A stretch of 64,000 bases of DNA from Verrucomicrobia bacterium LW23 (GTDB taxonomy: Bacteria > Verrucomicrobiota > Verrucomicrobiia > Methylacidiphilales > UBA1321). Location of the stretch: the NCBI GenBank assembly GCA_003054695.1, contig QAZA01000050.1, forward strand, positions 248,001 through 312,000, given 5' to 3'. The notes under the pieces were generated by a model. That model was not told where the DNA came from. It was given only the letters and a program-made list of their open reading frames with translations, and ran no database searches. Of the stretch, positions 1-8,612 are shown in pieces. The position numbers and the translations under genes are program-made. Each line of letters opens with the position of its first letter. The first letter of the stretch is position 1.

Positions 1-191
1 GTACAGTCCCCAAATGGACGGACATCCAGCCCTTTATCGACGACCCGGACGTTGCTAAAAGCAACGGTAAGGACCGCCTGGGCAACCCTTACGACCTCGG
101 CGAATACCCCCGGCGCGCCGCCGACGTCTCCACGGCAACCAAGGCCGCGTATCCCGAAGAGTCGCGCAGCCGTGCCTTTTGGACTCAGTAA
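1..191 (+). CDS. C-terminal fragment of a pseudopilin-like protein (cut by window start)
   Basis: Reading frame 3 is open from the window edge and encodes 62 residues ending in TAA at 189-191. The fragment contains KDRLGNPYDLG and ends in AFWTQ. That resembles the C-terminal half of type II secretion or type IV pilin-like proteins, where a D..GNPY motif is common. The N-terminal methylation helix would lie outside the window, so the assignment is tentative. It does show that the next gene cannot start upstream of about position 192, because a long upstream extension of that gene's frame would overlap this one. Confidence 0.5.
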   Translation, partial: TVPKWTDIQPFIDDPDVAKSNGKDRLGNPYDLGEYPRRAADVSTATKAAYPEESRSRAFWTQ

Positions 192-228
192 GTGCTTCCG
201 CACCTGCCAGTTGCGTATTTGCGAAACC

Positions 229-1605
229 ATGACCGCCTTCCTCCCCTCGTACGGCATTAACGTACGCCGCCCCGCTTCAGCAGGGCTCACCGCCGCCCGC
301 GGCGACGGTATCAGCGACGACGCGCCCGCGCTTCAGCAGGCGCTCGACATTGCCGCGTCCGTCCGCGGTGCCGATCACCTCGTCGTCCTCCCGGCCGGCC
401 AGTACAAGATCGGCACAACCCTGCGCATCCACTCCAACACGCGCCTCCAGCTGCATCCCCTTGCGCGCGTGTTTCTTGCAGATGGCGCGGGCGTGAACCA
501 GAACGTCCATCTCATCACCAACGCCGGCTCGCGCGCCGCGGCCGATACGGGCACCGCCTCCGGAAATACTGCAGGGGCGGACGAGAACATTGAGATCGAA
601 GGTGGCATCTGGGACGGCAACAATCCGGCCAATCCGCGTGGCCCCGACGCCCCCGGCAGCTACACAGGCGTCGCGCTTAACTTCCGCAATGTCAATGGCT
701 TGTGCATTGCGGGGACACGCGATGTCCCTCTGCGCATTTGCGAGGCCGAGAGCTACAATATCCGCATTTCGGACATCCGTAACTTCACCATCCAGGACGT
801 GCGTTTCGAAGCCCGGCACATTCGCCGCAACCAGGACGGCATCCACTTTTGCGGCGGCTGCGAGGACGGAACCGTGCGACGCATCCGAACCGGCGGAATG
901 AAATGCACAAACGACGACCTCATCGCGTTTGTGGCGGACGACGCCATGCAGCGCGCGCAGAATCTCGGCGGCACCTGCGGCCCCATTCGTCGCGTCACCG
1001 TCGATGACGTCACCTCCGACGACTGCCACAGCTTTGTGCGTCTTGGCAGCGTATGGTCCACAATCGCAGACGTTTCCATCAGCAACGTGCGCGGCGGTTT
1101 CCGCTGCAACGCGGTAAATGCGGACGCCCTGCGCTACTGCGCCGTCCCCGTCTTCGACGCCACGGACCCGCAGTTTGCCAGCGGCGTGGGCCTGCTGGAG
1201 AACGTGACTCTCAGCGACTTTGATGTGTATCGCACGGAAGGTGCTCAGCCTGTGCTACTTCTGGAGACGCGGATGCGCAATTTCCGTATTCGTAACTTCC
1301 GCCGCGACGTTGCGCGCGACCTCGACCCAATCGGAAGCCCCACGGTCCGCATGCGTGGCATTGTTTCGCATAACGTTGTACTGGAAGGACTTGCCAAAGA
1401 AGATCTACCCTCGGCTCTCCCCTCTCCATCCGTCATGGCCCTTGCCTCGACAAACAACACCATCCGCTTTCGTCTGGAAACCGCGCTGGCGGAGTACGAC
1501 AGCCTCATGACGCATGCCTCCGAAATTGCACGACTCAGCGTGCCTTCGTGCCAGATGACTTCTGTCCCTGGCGAAGAGCTTCGGGATGGTAAGTATTTGA
1601 AGTAG
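229..1605 (+). CDS. Right-handed beta-helix (pectate lyase 3 / GH28-like) protein
   Basis: A 458-residue protein if started at ATG 229 (MTAFLPSYGINVRR). The frame stays open to position 52, but that part overlaps the upstream gene and looks non-coding. The N-terminus carries GDGISDDAPALQQALD followed by LPAGQYKIG, the signature of pectate-lyase-3 and GH28-type beta-helices, with repeated short strands after it (ITNVxx-like turns). These folds bind or cleave pectin-like polysaccharides. No signal peptide is evident from this start. I cannot assign catalytic aspartates with confidence, so the substrate is unknown. A copy of the GGGACA palindrome lies in frame at 709-733 and encodes AGTRDVPL. 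Confidence 0.7.
   Translation: MTAFLPSYGINVRRPASAGLTAARGDGISDDAPALQQALDIAASVRGADHLVVLPAGQYKIGTTLRIHSNTRLQLHPLARVFLADGAGVNQNVHLITNAGSRAAADTGTASGNTAGADENIEIEGGIWDGNNPANPRGPDAPGSYTGVALNFRNVNGLCIAGTRDVPLRICEAESYNIRISDIRNFTIQDVRFEARHIRRNQDGIHFCGGCEDGTVRRIRTGGMKCTNDDLIAFVADDAMQRAQNLGGTCGPIRRVTVDDVTSDDCHSFVRLGSVWSTIADVSISNVRGGFRCNAVNADALRYCAVPVFDATDPQFASGVGLLENVTLSDFDVYRTEGAQPVLLLETRMRNFRIRNFRRDVARDLDPIGSPTVRMRGIVSHNVVLEGLAKEDLPSALPSPSVMALASTNNTIRFRLETALAEYDSLMTHASEIARLSVPSCQMTSVPGEELRDGKYLK
709..733. repeat. GGGACA palindrome copy 1, in frame inside the beta-helix gene
   Basis: GGGACA at 712-717 is mirrored by TGTCCC at 723-728 across a five-base centre, with GC-rich flanks. It encodes AGTRDVPL in the host protein, the same peptide pattern (A/P-G-T-x-x-V-P) as copies inside other genes. 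Confidence 0.6.
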
Positions 1606-1621
1606 TCGGGGATATCTCCGT

Positions 1622-1680
1622 GCAGGGACATAACTTGTCCCTGCGGTTACAAGGCGCCAGGGACATTAATTGTCCCTGCC
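1622..1680. repeat. Two GGGACA palindromes in tandem, intergenic
   Basis: Just after the beta-helix gene, positions 1622-1644 and 1658-1678 each hold CAGGGACA and TGTCCCTG arms around a five-base centre. The second copy is perfect over eight base pairs. The spacing is 13 bases. They could fold into two small stem-loops in the 3' untranslated region. Their relation to copies inside genes is described in the findings. Confidence 0.8.
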
Positions 1681-1735
1681 TGCGATCCCGTGCGGACCAG
1701 TACAGTTCTCCCCAAACTTTGTGATATCTTGTGAA

Positions 1736-1764
1736 TTGTATCGCCCGCGCTCCTGATTTATACT
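1736..1764 (+). promoter_or_regulatory. Candidate sigma-70-type promoter of alr
   Basis: TTGTAT at 1736-1741 and TATACT at 1759-1764 are separated by 17 bases, 57 bases upstream of the alr ATG. The -10 hexamer matches five of six consensus bases. This is a pattern match only. Confidence 0.4.
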
Positions 1765-1821
1765 AAAGGCGAAAACGTAAAAAACGCCGCAACTTTTCGA
1801 TCTCGCGGCGCCCCTTTCGCC

Positions 1822-3153
1822 ATGTTATCCCCCTCCCTACCGCGCCGCTGCTGGGCCGAGATTGACGGTAAAGCGTTGCGCCACAACATCCGCACCCTGC
1901 GCGCCCACGTCGCGCCCGGCACCCGCATTCTGGCGCCGGTCAAGGCCAACGCCTACGGCCACGGCATCGTGCCGATCGCGCGCGAGTTGGCCCATGCGGG
2001 GGTCGAGTGGCTTGGCACCGCCAGCGTTGCAGAGGCCGTGCAGCTGCGCGAAGCCGGCATCGCCATCCCCATCCTCATGCTGGGCGCCGCACTGCGCGAA
2101 GAAATGGACGCCGCGGTGCGCATGGATATCCACATCACCCTCAGCAGCGCCCGCGAGGCAAGCTGGCTGAGCGAAGCCGCCGCACTTGCCTCGGCCGACC
2201 TCTGTGAACCCATCACAGGTAAAGCGCACCTTAAGGTGGATACCGGCATGGGCCGCCTTGGCGTGTGGCACGAGGATACCCTATTGCAGCTGAAGGAGAT
2301 ACGTGCGCTGGACAACATTGTGCTTGCAGGCGTGATGACCCATTTCGCATCCTCGGATTCCGACCCGGAGCTCTCCCGCCTGCAATGGGCGCTTTTTCAG
2401 GAGCAAGTCACCGCAATCCGTTCCGCCGCACTTGCCGCCACGACGTCGCAAGGCATTGTCGTTCAACCTCTTATCCACGCATCCAACAGCGGCGCCATTG
2501 TCAACGGCCTGGGCACTTCGCTCGATCTTATCCGGCCCGGCATCGTCATGTACGGCGCGTACGGGGATACCCCCTGGAATGGCGGCAACTGGGCGGCGAC
2601 GGAGCTGCACCGCGTGCTCTCGTGGAAGGCGCGCGTTACGTTGCTGCGCGATGTCCCTGCAGGGCGAACTCTCTCCTACGGAGCCACTTACACCTTACCG
2701 ACCGCGGAGCGCATTGCCACCGTCTCGGCCGGCTATGGCGATGGCTACCATCGCGCGGGCTCCGGCAACGCCCACGTGCTGGTGCGCGGCGTGCGCTGCC
2801 CTGTGCGAGGCCGCGTGACGATGGATCAAATTCTGGTGGATGTCTCTGCCGTGGAGGGTGTTACCGAAGGAGACGAAGTGGTGCTTGTAGGCCGCCAGGG
2901 CGATCAGGAAATCACTGCCGCCGAAGTCGCCGCATGGTCGCAAACCATTAGTTACGAAGTACTTACAAGTCTAAGTCCGCGCGTACCCCGCGTCTACCTG
3001 GATTTCGAATCGATCCGCGAGGGCGAGGAAGTGTGGCAAGCCACGTGCCAGTCGGAGTTCTCCCGCTCCCCTCAGCAGCTTCGGCAGGCGCCCGAGCTTC
3101 GCAGCAGCGGCGCGGACAGAAGGGCCGCCGAGAAGCGTTTTGCCCGTTCGTAA
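1822..3153 (+). CDS. alr: Alanine racemase
   Basis: A PLP enzyme that interconverts L- and D-alanine for peptidoglycan. The PLP lysine is Lys41 in PVKANAYGHG, at the end of the first barrel strand. The C-terminal beta domain has the catalytic tyrosine region LSYGATY (Tyr286), then GYGDGY and RVTMDQILVDVS. The 443-residue length exceeds the usual 360-390 because of a roughly 50-residue polar tail after the family's normal end (YLDFESIREG). The tail may be genuine or read-through into poorly conserved sequence. lspA follows downstream in the same direction, so both envelope genes may be co-transcribed. Confidence 0.93.
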   Translation: MLSPSLPRRCWAEIDGKALRHNIRTLRAHVAPGTRILAPVKANAYGHGIVPIARELAHAGVEWLGTASVAEAVQLREAGIAIPILMLGAALREEMDAAVRMDIHITLSSAREASWLSEAAALASADLCEPITGKAHLKVDTGMGRLGVWHEDTLLQLKEIRALDNIVLAGVMTHFASSDSDPELSRLQWALFQEQVTAIRSAALAATTSQGIVVQPLIHASNSGAIVNGLGTSLDLIRPGIVMYGAYGDTPWNGGNWAATELHRVLSWKARVTLLRDVPAGRTLSYGATYTLPTAERIATVSAGYGDGYHRAGSGNAHVLVRGVRCPVRGRVTMDQILVDVSAVEGVTEGDEVVLVGRQGDQEITAAEVAAWSQTISYEVLTSLSPRVPRVYLDFESIREGEEVWQATCQSEFSRSPQQLRQAPELRSSGADRRAAEKRFARS

Positions 3154-3233
3154 GCTCCGCGTCATGCCGCATAGCGCAACTCCTGGCCATTTTTCCTTTG
3201 CCGGCGGCGCGGCACGCTATAAATTATCCCGAT

Positions 3234-3857
3234 ATGTCTGCGTCTCCGTCCTCGCCCTCGACTGACCCGATTTCCGAGATTCCGCCTCAGGGCGCGGCGC
3301 CGGTTGTGCCGCCCAGGCGCATGCCTCGAGGGCTTTTCTACGGACTTCTTGCCGGACTCTACGTGCTTGATCAGGCTACCAAATACTGGGCAGAATATAC
3401 GCTGTCGACATTCGAGCCCCAGCCCTCCATCCAGTTGATCCCGGGCTTTTTCTCCCTGCACTATGTGCAGAATAGGGGCGTGGCGTTTGGATTTATGGCG
3501 GACCAGACACTCGCCATGGTGGTGATCTCCGTTCTTCTGCTGGCGGCCGGTATCTACTACGCCACCGTGCTGGACTGGAACCGGCTGGAAACCAACGTAG
3601 CCGGGGCGATGCTTCTTTCCGGTGCTTTGGGAAATATCACGGACAGAGTGATTTACGGCTACGTCATCGACTTTTTCCACGTCTACATTGGCACTACTTT
3701 CGACTACCCGGTGTTTAACGTCGCAGATTCAGCCATCTGCCTGTCAGTCGGCTATATCTTTTTGCGGCAGTTGGGGTTATGGGAAAAGAGCGAAGCCTCG
3801 GCTCCTCCGCCTCCCTCGTGCGAGCCGGCGGCGAACGGGTTCACCAAGACCTTGTAA
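3234..3857 (+). CDS. lspA: Lipoprotein signal peptidase II
   Basis: A 207-residue membrane aspartyl protease that removes signal peptides from prolipoproteins. I chose ATG 3234 (MSASPSSPST) because the longer frame runs into the end of alr. About 30 proline- and serine-rich residues precede the first membrane helix (FYGLLAGLYVLDQATKYW). The catalytic aspartates are Asp137 in GNITDRV and Asp165 in FNVADSAI. VIDFF is also present. The TAA stop codon coincides with one end of a MITE-like palindrome, so the native 3' end may have been altered by insertion. Confidence 0.93.
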   Translation: MSASPSSPSTDPISEIPPQGAAPVVPPRRMPRGLFYGLLAGLYVLDQATKYWAEYTLSTFEPQPSIQLIPGFFSLHYVQNRGVAFGFMADQTLAMVVISVLLLAAGIYYATVLDWNRLETNVAGAMLLSGALGNITDRVIYGYVIDFFHVYIGTTFDYPVFNVADSAICLSVGYIFLRQLGLWEKSEASAPPPPSCEPAANGFTKTL

Positions 3858-4022
3858 GACCAATTATCGGAATAAACCGGTACATTGGCGGGACGCTTTT
3901 GAGCGAGGGCGGCGTTGAGTCTTCGGTCATGCATTTTTCAAATGCACTCCCTCAGCCTCGCCTTGCCCTCATCTCAAAATCGTCTCCACCAATGTACCGG
4001 TTTATTCCGATAATTGGTCTAA
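3855..4022. mobile_element. MITE-like 162-bp palindromic element with TAA duplication
   Basis: Positions 3858-3888 and 3989-4019 are perfect 31-bp inverted repeats. Each is flanked by TAA (3855-3857 and 4020-4022), consistent with a 3-bp target duplication. The interior continues as an imperfect inverted repeat (for example ACGCTTTTGAG against ACGATTTTGAG on the other arm) to a central TGCATTT-TTC-AAATGCA hairpin at 3930-3946. There is no coding capacity. A TNA-type duplication fits elements mobilised by some IS5-group transposases, but no transposase is present here. The left TAA is also the lspA stop codon. Confidence 0.75.
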
Positions 4023-4041
4023 GTCGATTTGCATCAACTGT

Positions 4042-4602
4042 TTACGCAGTGCCTTTCACATCACAGCGCAAAATTCCGCCCTGGCGAATCGTCGCGCGCA
4101 GTCCGCCCCGGCCTTTAAGGAACGCCTCCGCGCCGGGGGCGACAGCCTGATCCATCCACGCGCAGGGTTTGCACTCGCTGGTGCCGCGGAAAATACAGCC
4201 CTGAATGCGGAAGTATTTGTCGATCAACGCATTAAGATCGAGCCCTAGCGTAATGACATTGCGGCGATAGATGGAAGGCGGCAGGTGAGAAACACCGAGG
4301 CTATCGCAGATCTCGTCGTGTATCTCCTTGGCAAAGAACGTGATCTGGCCCTTGTAGTCCGGCTTGTACTTGAAGAAGCGGTCGCCGACCAGCCCCGCCC
4401 CGGCAACGCATTCTACCTCCGTTACCTGCCGGATCTCCGAGGTCCCAGGCATTTGCCCCCATCTCCCGAAGTAGTTGTGGCCCGGGGAGATATAGATGGC
4501 GGCAATATGCCCGGCGGGAATCTCAACGAGGGGCGGAGCGGCTGCGCCTTCCCCTGCGGCCGCGGCATCGGTTTCGGTAAGGAATGGGAAGGAACCCTGC
4601 AT
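4042..4602 (-). CDS. MOSC domain protein
   Basis: A 186-residue protein resembling stand-alone MOSC (molybdenum cofactor sulfurase C-terminal) domains, which bind sulfur or molybdopterin-type ligands. Visible family features are GHNYFGR near the start, GLVGDRFF, EIHDEIC, RRNVIT, and the cysteine-containing FRGTSECKPCAWM. It lies 78 bases downstream of sucA on the same strand. The gap holds a GC-rich hairpin, so it may or may not be co-transcribed. mobA and moeA elsewhere in the window show that the organism makes molybdenum cofactor. The biochemical role is unknown. Confidence 0.75.
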   Translation of the reverse strand: MQGSFPFLTETDAAAAGEGAAAPPLVEIPAGHIAAIYISPGHNYFGRWGQMPGTSEIRQVTEVECVAGAGLVGDRFFKYKPDYKGQITFFAKEIHDEICDSLGVSHLPPSIYRRNVITLGLDLNALIDKYFRIQGCIFRGTSECKPCAWMDQAVAPGAEAFLKGRGGLRATIRQGGILRCDVKGTA

Positions 4603-4614
4603 GGCAATGGGGCG

Positions 4615-4640
4615 CCGCCTCCGCCCGGGCTTGGAGGCGG
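4615..4640 (-). terminator. GC-rich hairpin between sucA and the MOSC gene
   Basis: CCGCCTCC at 4615-4622 and GGAGGCGG at 4633-4640 form an 8-bp stem with a 10-base loop, just after the sucA stop on the minus strand. No T-tract follows, so it may only attenuate transcription or protect an mRNA end. Confidence 0.35.
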
Positions 4641-4680
4641 GGGCGGGGCGTTGCTGTTGGGAGCCAACCGGCTACGCCGA

Positions 4681-7584
4681 TCAGGCGCGGAAGGCCTGCT
4701 CGACGAGGTCGATCTGCTCCAGCTTGCTGATGCCGAGCGAACCCGTTGCGGGGCTGGCACTTGCATCGCGGCCGGCGTAGATGATCTCCTGGCCGAAAAC
4801 GCGGCGCAGCTGCGGCTCAATGTAGGTCCAAGCGCCCATGTTCTGCGACTCTTCCTGGCACCAGACAATCTTCTCAAACCGTTGGCCGGCAAGGATTTCC
4901 CTGAGCTTGGCCTCGTGGAACGGATAGAGCTGCTCGAAGCGAAGCACCATTGTGTCCTCCACCTTTTTGTCGACGCGATAGTCGTCGATGTCGTAGAAGA
5001 CTTTGCCGGAGCAAAGCACGAGCTTCTTTGCACTCTTGAGTTCGCCCGCGCGCGGGTCGGCCAGTATCTCCTGGAAGCAGCCTTTGCTGAATTCGGAGAT
5101 ATCGGAGACGCAGTGTTTGTCGCGCAGCAGGCGCTTGGGGGACATGACGACCAGCGGCTTGCGAATCTTCCTAAGGCCCTGGCGGCGAAGGAGATGGAAG
5201 AAGCTGGCGGGCGTGGTGCAGTTGGTAACCTGGATGTTATCCTCGGCGCAGGATTGCAGGTAGCGCTCCAGGCGGGCGCTGGAGTGTTCGGGGCCCTGGC
5301 CCTCGTAGCCGTGCGGCAGCAGCAGGACGATGGCGGAGTTGACGCCCCATTTGGACTCGGAGCTGGTGATGTACTGATCGATCATCACCTGAGCACCATT
5401 ACCAAAGTCGCCGAACTGGGCCTCCCACAGGCACAGCATGTTGGGGTAGTCGAGCGAGTAGCCGAAGTCGAAACCGAGGACGGCGTACTCCGAGAGCGGG
5501 CTGTTGTAGCAGCAGAAGCTGGCCTGATCTTCGGAGATATTCTTGAGCGGCACATAGCGCTCACGCGTACGCGTATCGTACAGCACGGAGTGGCGCTGGG
5601 TAAAGGTGCCGCGGCGGCTGTCCTGGCCGGAGAGGCGCACGGGCACGCCCTCGTACAGCAGGGTGCCGAAGGCGAGGGCCTCGCCCATGGACCAGTCGAC
5701 GGGCGTTTTGCCTTCCACCATCTGCCGTCGGCGCTCGAGGAACTTGAGGAGCTTTGGGTTGGCGTGGAAGCCGACGGGGGGCAGGTTCGTGAGGTTAAGG
5801 CCGACTTTCTGCACAACTTCGGGAAGTGCCGCGCTTTCAAAGGCTTCCAGCAGCTGCGGGGTGGCCAGCGGCTTGCGGATGGACGGGGCCATGCCCTGCA
5901 CCATTGCCTTGGATTCAGCGAGCGCATCGGTCAGCTTTTGCTCGAATTTGGCGTGGTAGGAGGCGGCTTCGGCTTCGGTCATTTCGCCGGCGGCAATCAG
6001 CTCCTTCAGGTAAATCTCGCTGATCTTGGGGTGATCGTCGATGGCGGAGTACATGACGGGCTGGGTAAAGTCGGGCTCTTCGCCCTCGTTGTGGCCCAGG
6101 CGGCGGTAGCAGACGAGATCGACGACGACCTCTCTCTTGAAGCGCTGGCGGAACTCGAAGGCGAGCTCCATGACGTAGACGGCGGCCTGCGGGTCATCGC
6201 CGTTGACGTGGAAGATCGGGGCGCCCAGCATCTTGGCGACAGCCGTGCAGTAGTCGGTGCTGCGGCCGTCCTGCGGCAGGGTGGTGAAGCCGATCTGGTT
6301 GTTGATAATGACGTGGACAGTGCCGCCGGTCTGATAGCCTTCCAGCTGCGACATGTTCAGCGTTTCCATCACCACGCCCTGGCCTGCAAACGCGGCGTCG
6401 CCGTGCAGCAGTATGGGCAGCACTTTGCCACGCTCCTTGGTATCGTTAAGGAGGCGTTGCCAGGCGCGGGCTTTGCCCTGCACCACGGGGCCGACGGCCT
6501 CCAGGTGGCTGGGGTTGGGCGCCAGGCTGATGCCGACGCGAGAGCCGTCGCTGGTGAGCTGGGTGGCCTCGAAGCCCATGTGGTACTTCACGTCGCCGTC
6601 GCCCTGCACGGCTTGCGGGGAGTAGTTTTCGGCAAACTCGCTAAAGATAAACTTGTAGTTTTTGCCCAGGATGTTGGCCAGCACGTTAAGGCGGCCGCGG
6701 TGGGCCATACCCATCACAATCTGGCTTACGCCCATGCTGGGGCACATCTCGACGACGGCGTCGAGCATGGGGATCAGCGTCTCGCCGCCTTCCAGGGAAA
6801 AGCGCTTTTGGCCGACGTAACGGGTGTGGAGGAAGCGCTCAAACAGCTCGCCTTCCATCACGTGGTTAAGAATGCGCTTCTTTTTGGCGGGGGAGAAGTT
6901 GGGGTGGTTGCGGCACTTCTCCATCTTGTCGCGCAGCCAGCGGCGCATGGTAAAGTCATGCATGTGCATGTACTCCACGCCGACGGTGTCGCAATAGGTT
7001 TCCTGGACGATCTCGACGATCTCCTTCAGCTTGCGGTCGCCGCCGCCGGCCAGGGTGCCGCTGTCAAATGTCGTGTCGTAATCTTCGGGCCCCAGCTTAA
7101 AGTTGGATAGCTCCAGGTAGGGGATGGATTTGGTGTTGAAACCGAGTGGATCGAGCTTGGCAATGTAGTGGCCGCTGGTACGGTAGGCAAAGAGCAGGTT
7201 GTAGAGATGGGCCTGCTTGGCGCGGTGGGAGAGCGCTTCGACGCTGGGCGTAACGAAATCCGCGGGGCCATGCGTGATAACGCCATTGGCGCCGGTGCCG
7301 TTGGTGGATCCGCCGGCGCCATTGCCGGGGGCGGCCTCGCCGGGGCGCGGGGGCGGGGGCTGGGTGCAGCCAAGCTCAAAGCCCTCGAAGAAGTGGCGCC
7401 AGGATTCTTCGACGCTTTCGGGATAATTCCGCCACTGGTTGTACATCACTTCCAGCAGGTCGGTATGGTCCCCGTTGGCGGCGCTGCCAAGCGCAGCGTT
7501 GCCGTTGGGGGTCGCCCGGCCGCCGAACTGCTGGAGGTCGACAGTGGGAGAAGACGAACGATCATTCATGATTCTTGACATCAT
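4681..7584 (-). CDS. sucA: 2-oxoglutarate dehydrogenase E1 component
   Basis: A 967-residue thiamine-diphosphate decarboxylase subunit of the TCA-cycle 2-oxoglutarate dehydrogenase complex. The N-terminus has the E1o motif YNQWRNYPESVEESWRHFFEGF. The core shows MAHRGRLNVLANIL, GDAAFAGQGVVMETLNMS and INNQIGFTT (thiamine/Mg site), RLGHNEGEEPDFTQP, and the C-terminal WCQEESQNMGAW. The length is close to the usual 930-950. The start is uncertain among ATGs at 7584, 7581 and 7569. sucB and lpd are not adjacent. A 941-codon ORF on the opposite strand is a composition shadow. Confidence 0.95.
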   Translation of the reverse strand: MMSRIMNDRSSSPTVDLQQFGGRATPNGNAALGSAANGDHTDLLEVMYNQWRNYPESVEESWRHFFEGFELGCTQPPPPRPGEAAPGNGAGGSTNGTGANGVITHGPADFVTPSVEALSHRAKQAHLYNLLFAYRTSGHYIAKLDPLGFNTKSIPYLELSNFKLGPEDYDTTFDSGTLAGGGDRKLKEIVEIVQETYCDTVGVEYMHMHDFTMRRWLRDKMEKCRNHPNFSPAKKKRILNHVMEGELFERFLHTRYVGQKRFSLEGGETLIPMLDAVVEMCPSMGVSQIVMGMAHRGRLNVLANILGKNYKFIFSEFAENYSPQAVQGDGDVKYHMGFEATQLTSDGSRVGISLAPNPSHLEAVGPVVQGKARAWQRLLNDTKERGKVLPILLHGDAAFAGQGVVMETLNMSQLEGYQTGGTVHVIINNQIGFTTLPQDGRSTDYCTAVAKMLGAPIFHVNGDDPQAAVYVMELAFEFRQRFKREVVVDLVCYRRLGHNEGEEPDFTQPVMYSAIDDHPKISEIYLKELIAAGEMTEAEAASYHAKFEQKLTDALAESKAMVQGMAPSIRKPLATPQLLEAFESAALPEVVQKVGLNLTNLPPVGFHANPKLLKFLERRRQMVEGKTPVDWSMGEALAFGTLLYEGVPVRLSGQDSRRGTFTQRHSVLYDTRTRERYVPLKNISEDQASFCCYNSPLSEYAVLGFDFGYSLDYPNMLCLWEAQFGDFGNGAQVMIDQYITSSESKWGVNSAIVLLLPHGYEGQGPEHSSARLERYLQSCAEDNIQVTNCTTPASFFHLLRRQGLRKIRKPLVVMSPKRLLRDKHCVSDISEFSKGCFQEILADPRAGELKSAKKLVLCSGKVFYDIDDYRVDKKVEDTMVLRFEQLYPFHEAKLREILAGQRFEKIVWCQEESQNMGAWTYIEPQLRRVFGQEIIYAGRDASASPATGSLGISKLEQIDLVEQAFRA

Positions 7585-7742
7585 AATGGTAAAATTGCAT
7601 TTCGGCTAGAAGACATGTGGGGGGAAACCATAAAAATTAGGGGCGGTTTTATGAGGGAGGCTCATCATTAGACACACTGATTACGGACAGTCAAACGCAC
7701 AGAAGCACGTGCATTATTAGATAACCAAATGTAAATAAATCG

Positions 7743-8252
7743 ATGGCAAACGCTTATGATGTCACCATCCGCCCCTACCGGGAGGGGGACCACGTGGCCG
7801 TGGCGGAAACGTTTACGCGCGCCATCCACGAGATCGGCATCGAGGCTTATACCCGTGCACAGTGCCTGGCATGGTCCGACATCCGGCCGAACCCCGACTA
7901 CTGGCGCGAGCGCTGCGAGCGGATGCGCCCGTGGATTGCCGAGGCCTGCGGGCCGCCTCCGGAGGTCGCCGCGTTCCTCGAGCTGGAGCCGGACGGCCAC
8001 ATCCACTGCGCCTACACGCACCCCGATTTCGCCAGGCGCGGTGTCATGACAACGCTTGCCTCCCACGCCGTGGCGCACTGCCGCGCCGCGGGCCTTCCCC
8101 GCGTTTACGTAGAGGCCAGCCTGCACATGCGCCCGCTGATGCACAAGCTGGGCTTTGCGGTTACGGAGGAGCGGATGGCGGAGATTCGGGGGGAAAGGCT
8201 GCGGAATTTTCGGATGGAGCTGGTGCTGCAGGGGAGTGGCAGGTCAAATTGA
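7743..8252 (+). CDS. GNAT family N-acetyltransferase
   Basis: A 169-residue acetyl-CoA-dependent acetyltransferase. The acetyl-CoA-binding motif A appears as HPDFARRGVMTTLASHAVAHC, preceded by a strand (HIHCAYT) and followed by YVEASLHMRPLMHKLGF, typical of the C-terminal half of the fold. The N-terminal IRPYREGDHVAVAETF fits the family. The substrate cannot be predicted. It is divergent from sucA across 158 AT-richer bases that should hold both promoters. Confidence 0.85.
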   Translation: MANAYDVTIRPYREGDHVAVAETFTRAIHEIGIEAYTRAQCLAWSDIRPNPDYWRERCERMRPWIAEACGPPPEVAAFLELEPDGHIHCAYTHPDFARRGVMTTLASHAVAHCRAAGLPRVYVEASLHMRPLMHKLGFAVTEERMAEIRGERLRNFRMELVLQGSGRSN

Positions 8253-8612
8253 CATTTCATTTGGGGGGGCGACATTTCCGCTTTCCGCGATTCCCCCTGG
8301 CGATCTTTCCGTCCCTGGCGTTAAAAATCCCCTCCCCATACATTCAATCAGTCTTTAATGCCAAGGAAGGAAAGATCGCCAGGGGCTGTCGACATCCACC
8401 CTCTCAGAGTTAGTGAAACGCCAACTCCGGTTTCCCCGTAGGGTACGTTGCGGGGGACGAGATACGGAAAGGGCCAGTGAGGGCGTTTACTCAACTGACC
8501 ACAGATGTCTAGAGATATGAATCTCGACAGCCTCCGGATTCTTCGACAGCAAATCTTCAAATCGCGACGCTTTTTTGTCGAAATCTGCAGCAGTGCTATG
8601 TAGAGTGCTTAT
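8253..8612. repeat. Intergenic stretch with hairpin repeat family (copy A)
   Basis: No gene is seen. Positions 8293-8325 and 8355-8385 form a long imperfect inverted repeat built on CTGGCGATCTTTCC and GGAAAGATCGCCAG. A tail GGCTGTCGACAT follows at 8384-8395. The same hairpin and tail recur on the far side of the cellulase gene at 10278-10503. A small hairpin CGACGCTTTTTTGTCG is near 8566-8581. The rest shows nothing recognisable. Confidence 0.65.

Noticed and set aside
2648-2665. GGGACA palindrome in alr
   Set aside because: Only a half-site (GATGTCCCTGCAGGG) is present; it encodes ordinary family sequence.
4285-7110. 941-codon ORF on the plus strand opposite sucA
   Set aside because: It is a composition shadow of the long GC-rich sucA gene; it lacks recognisable domains and sucA is certain.
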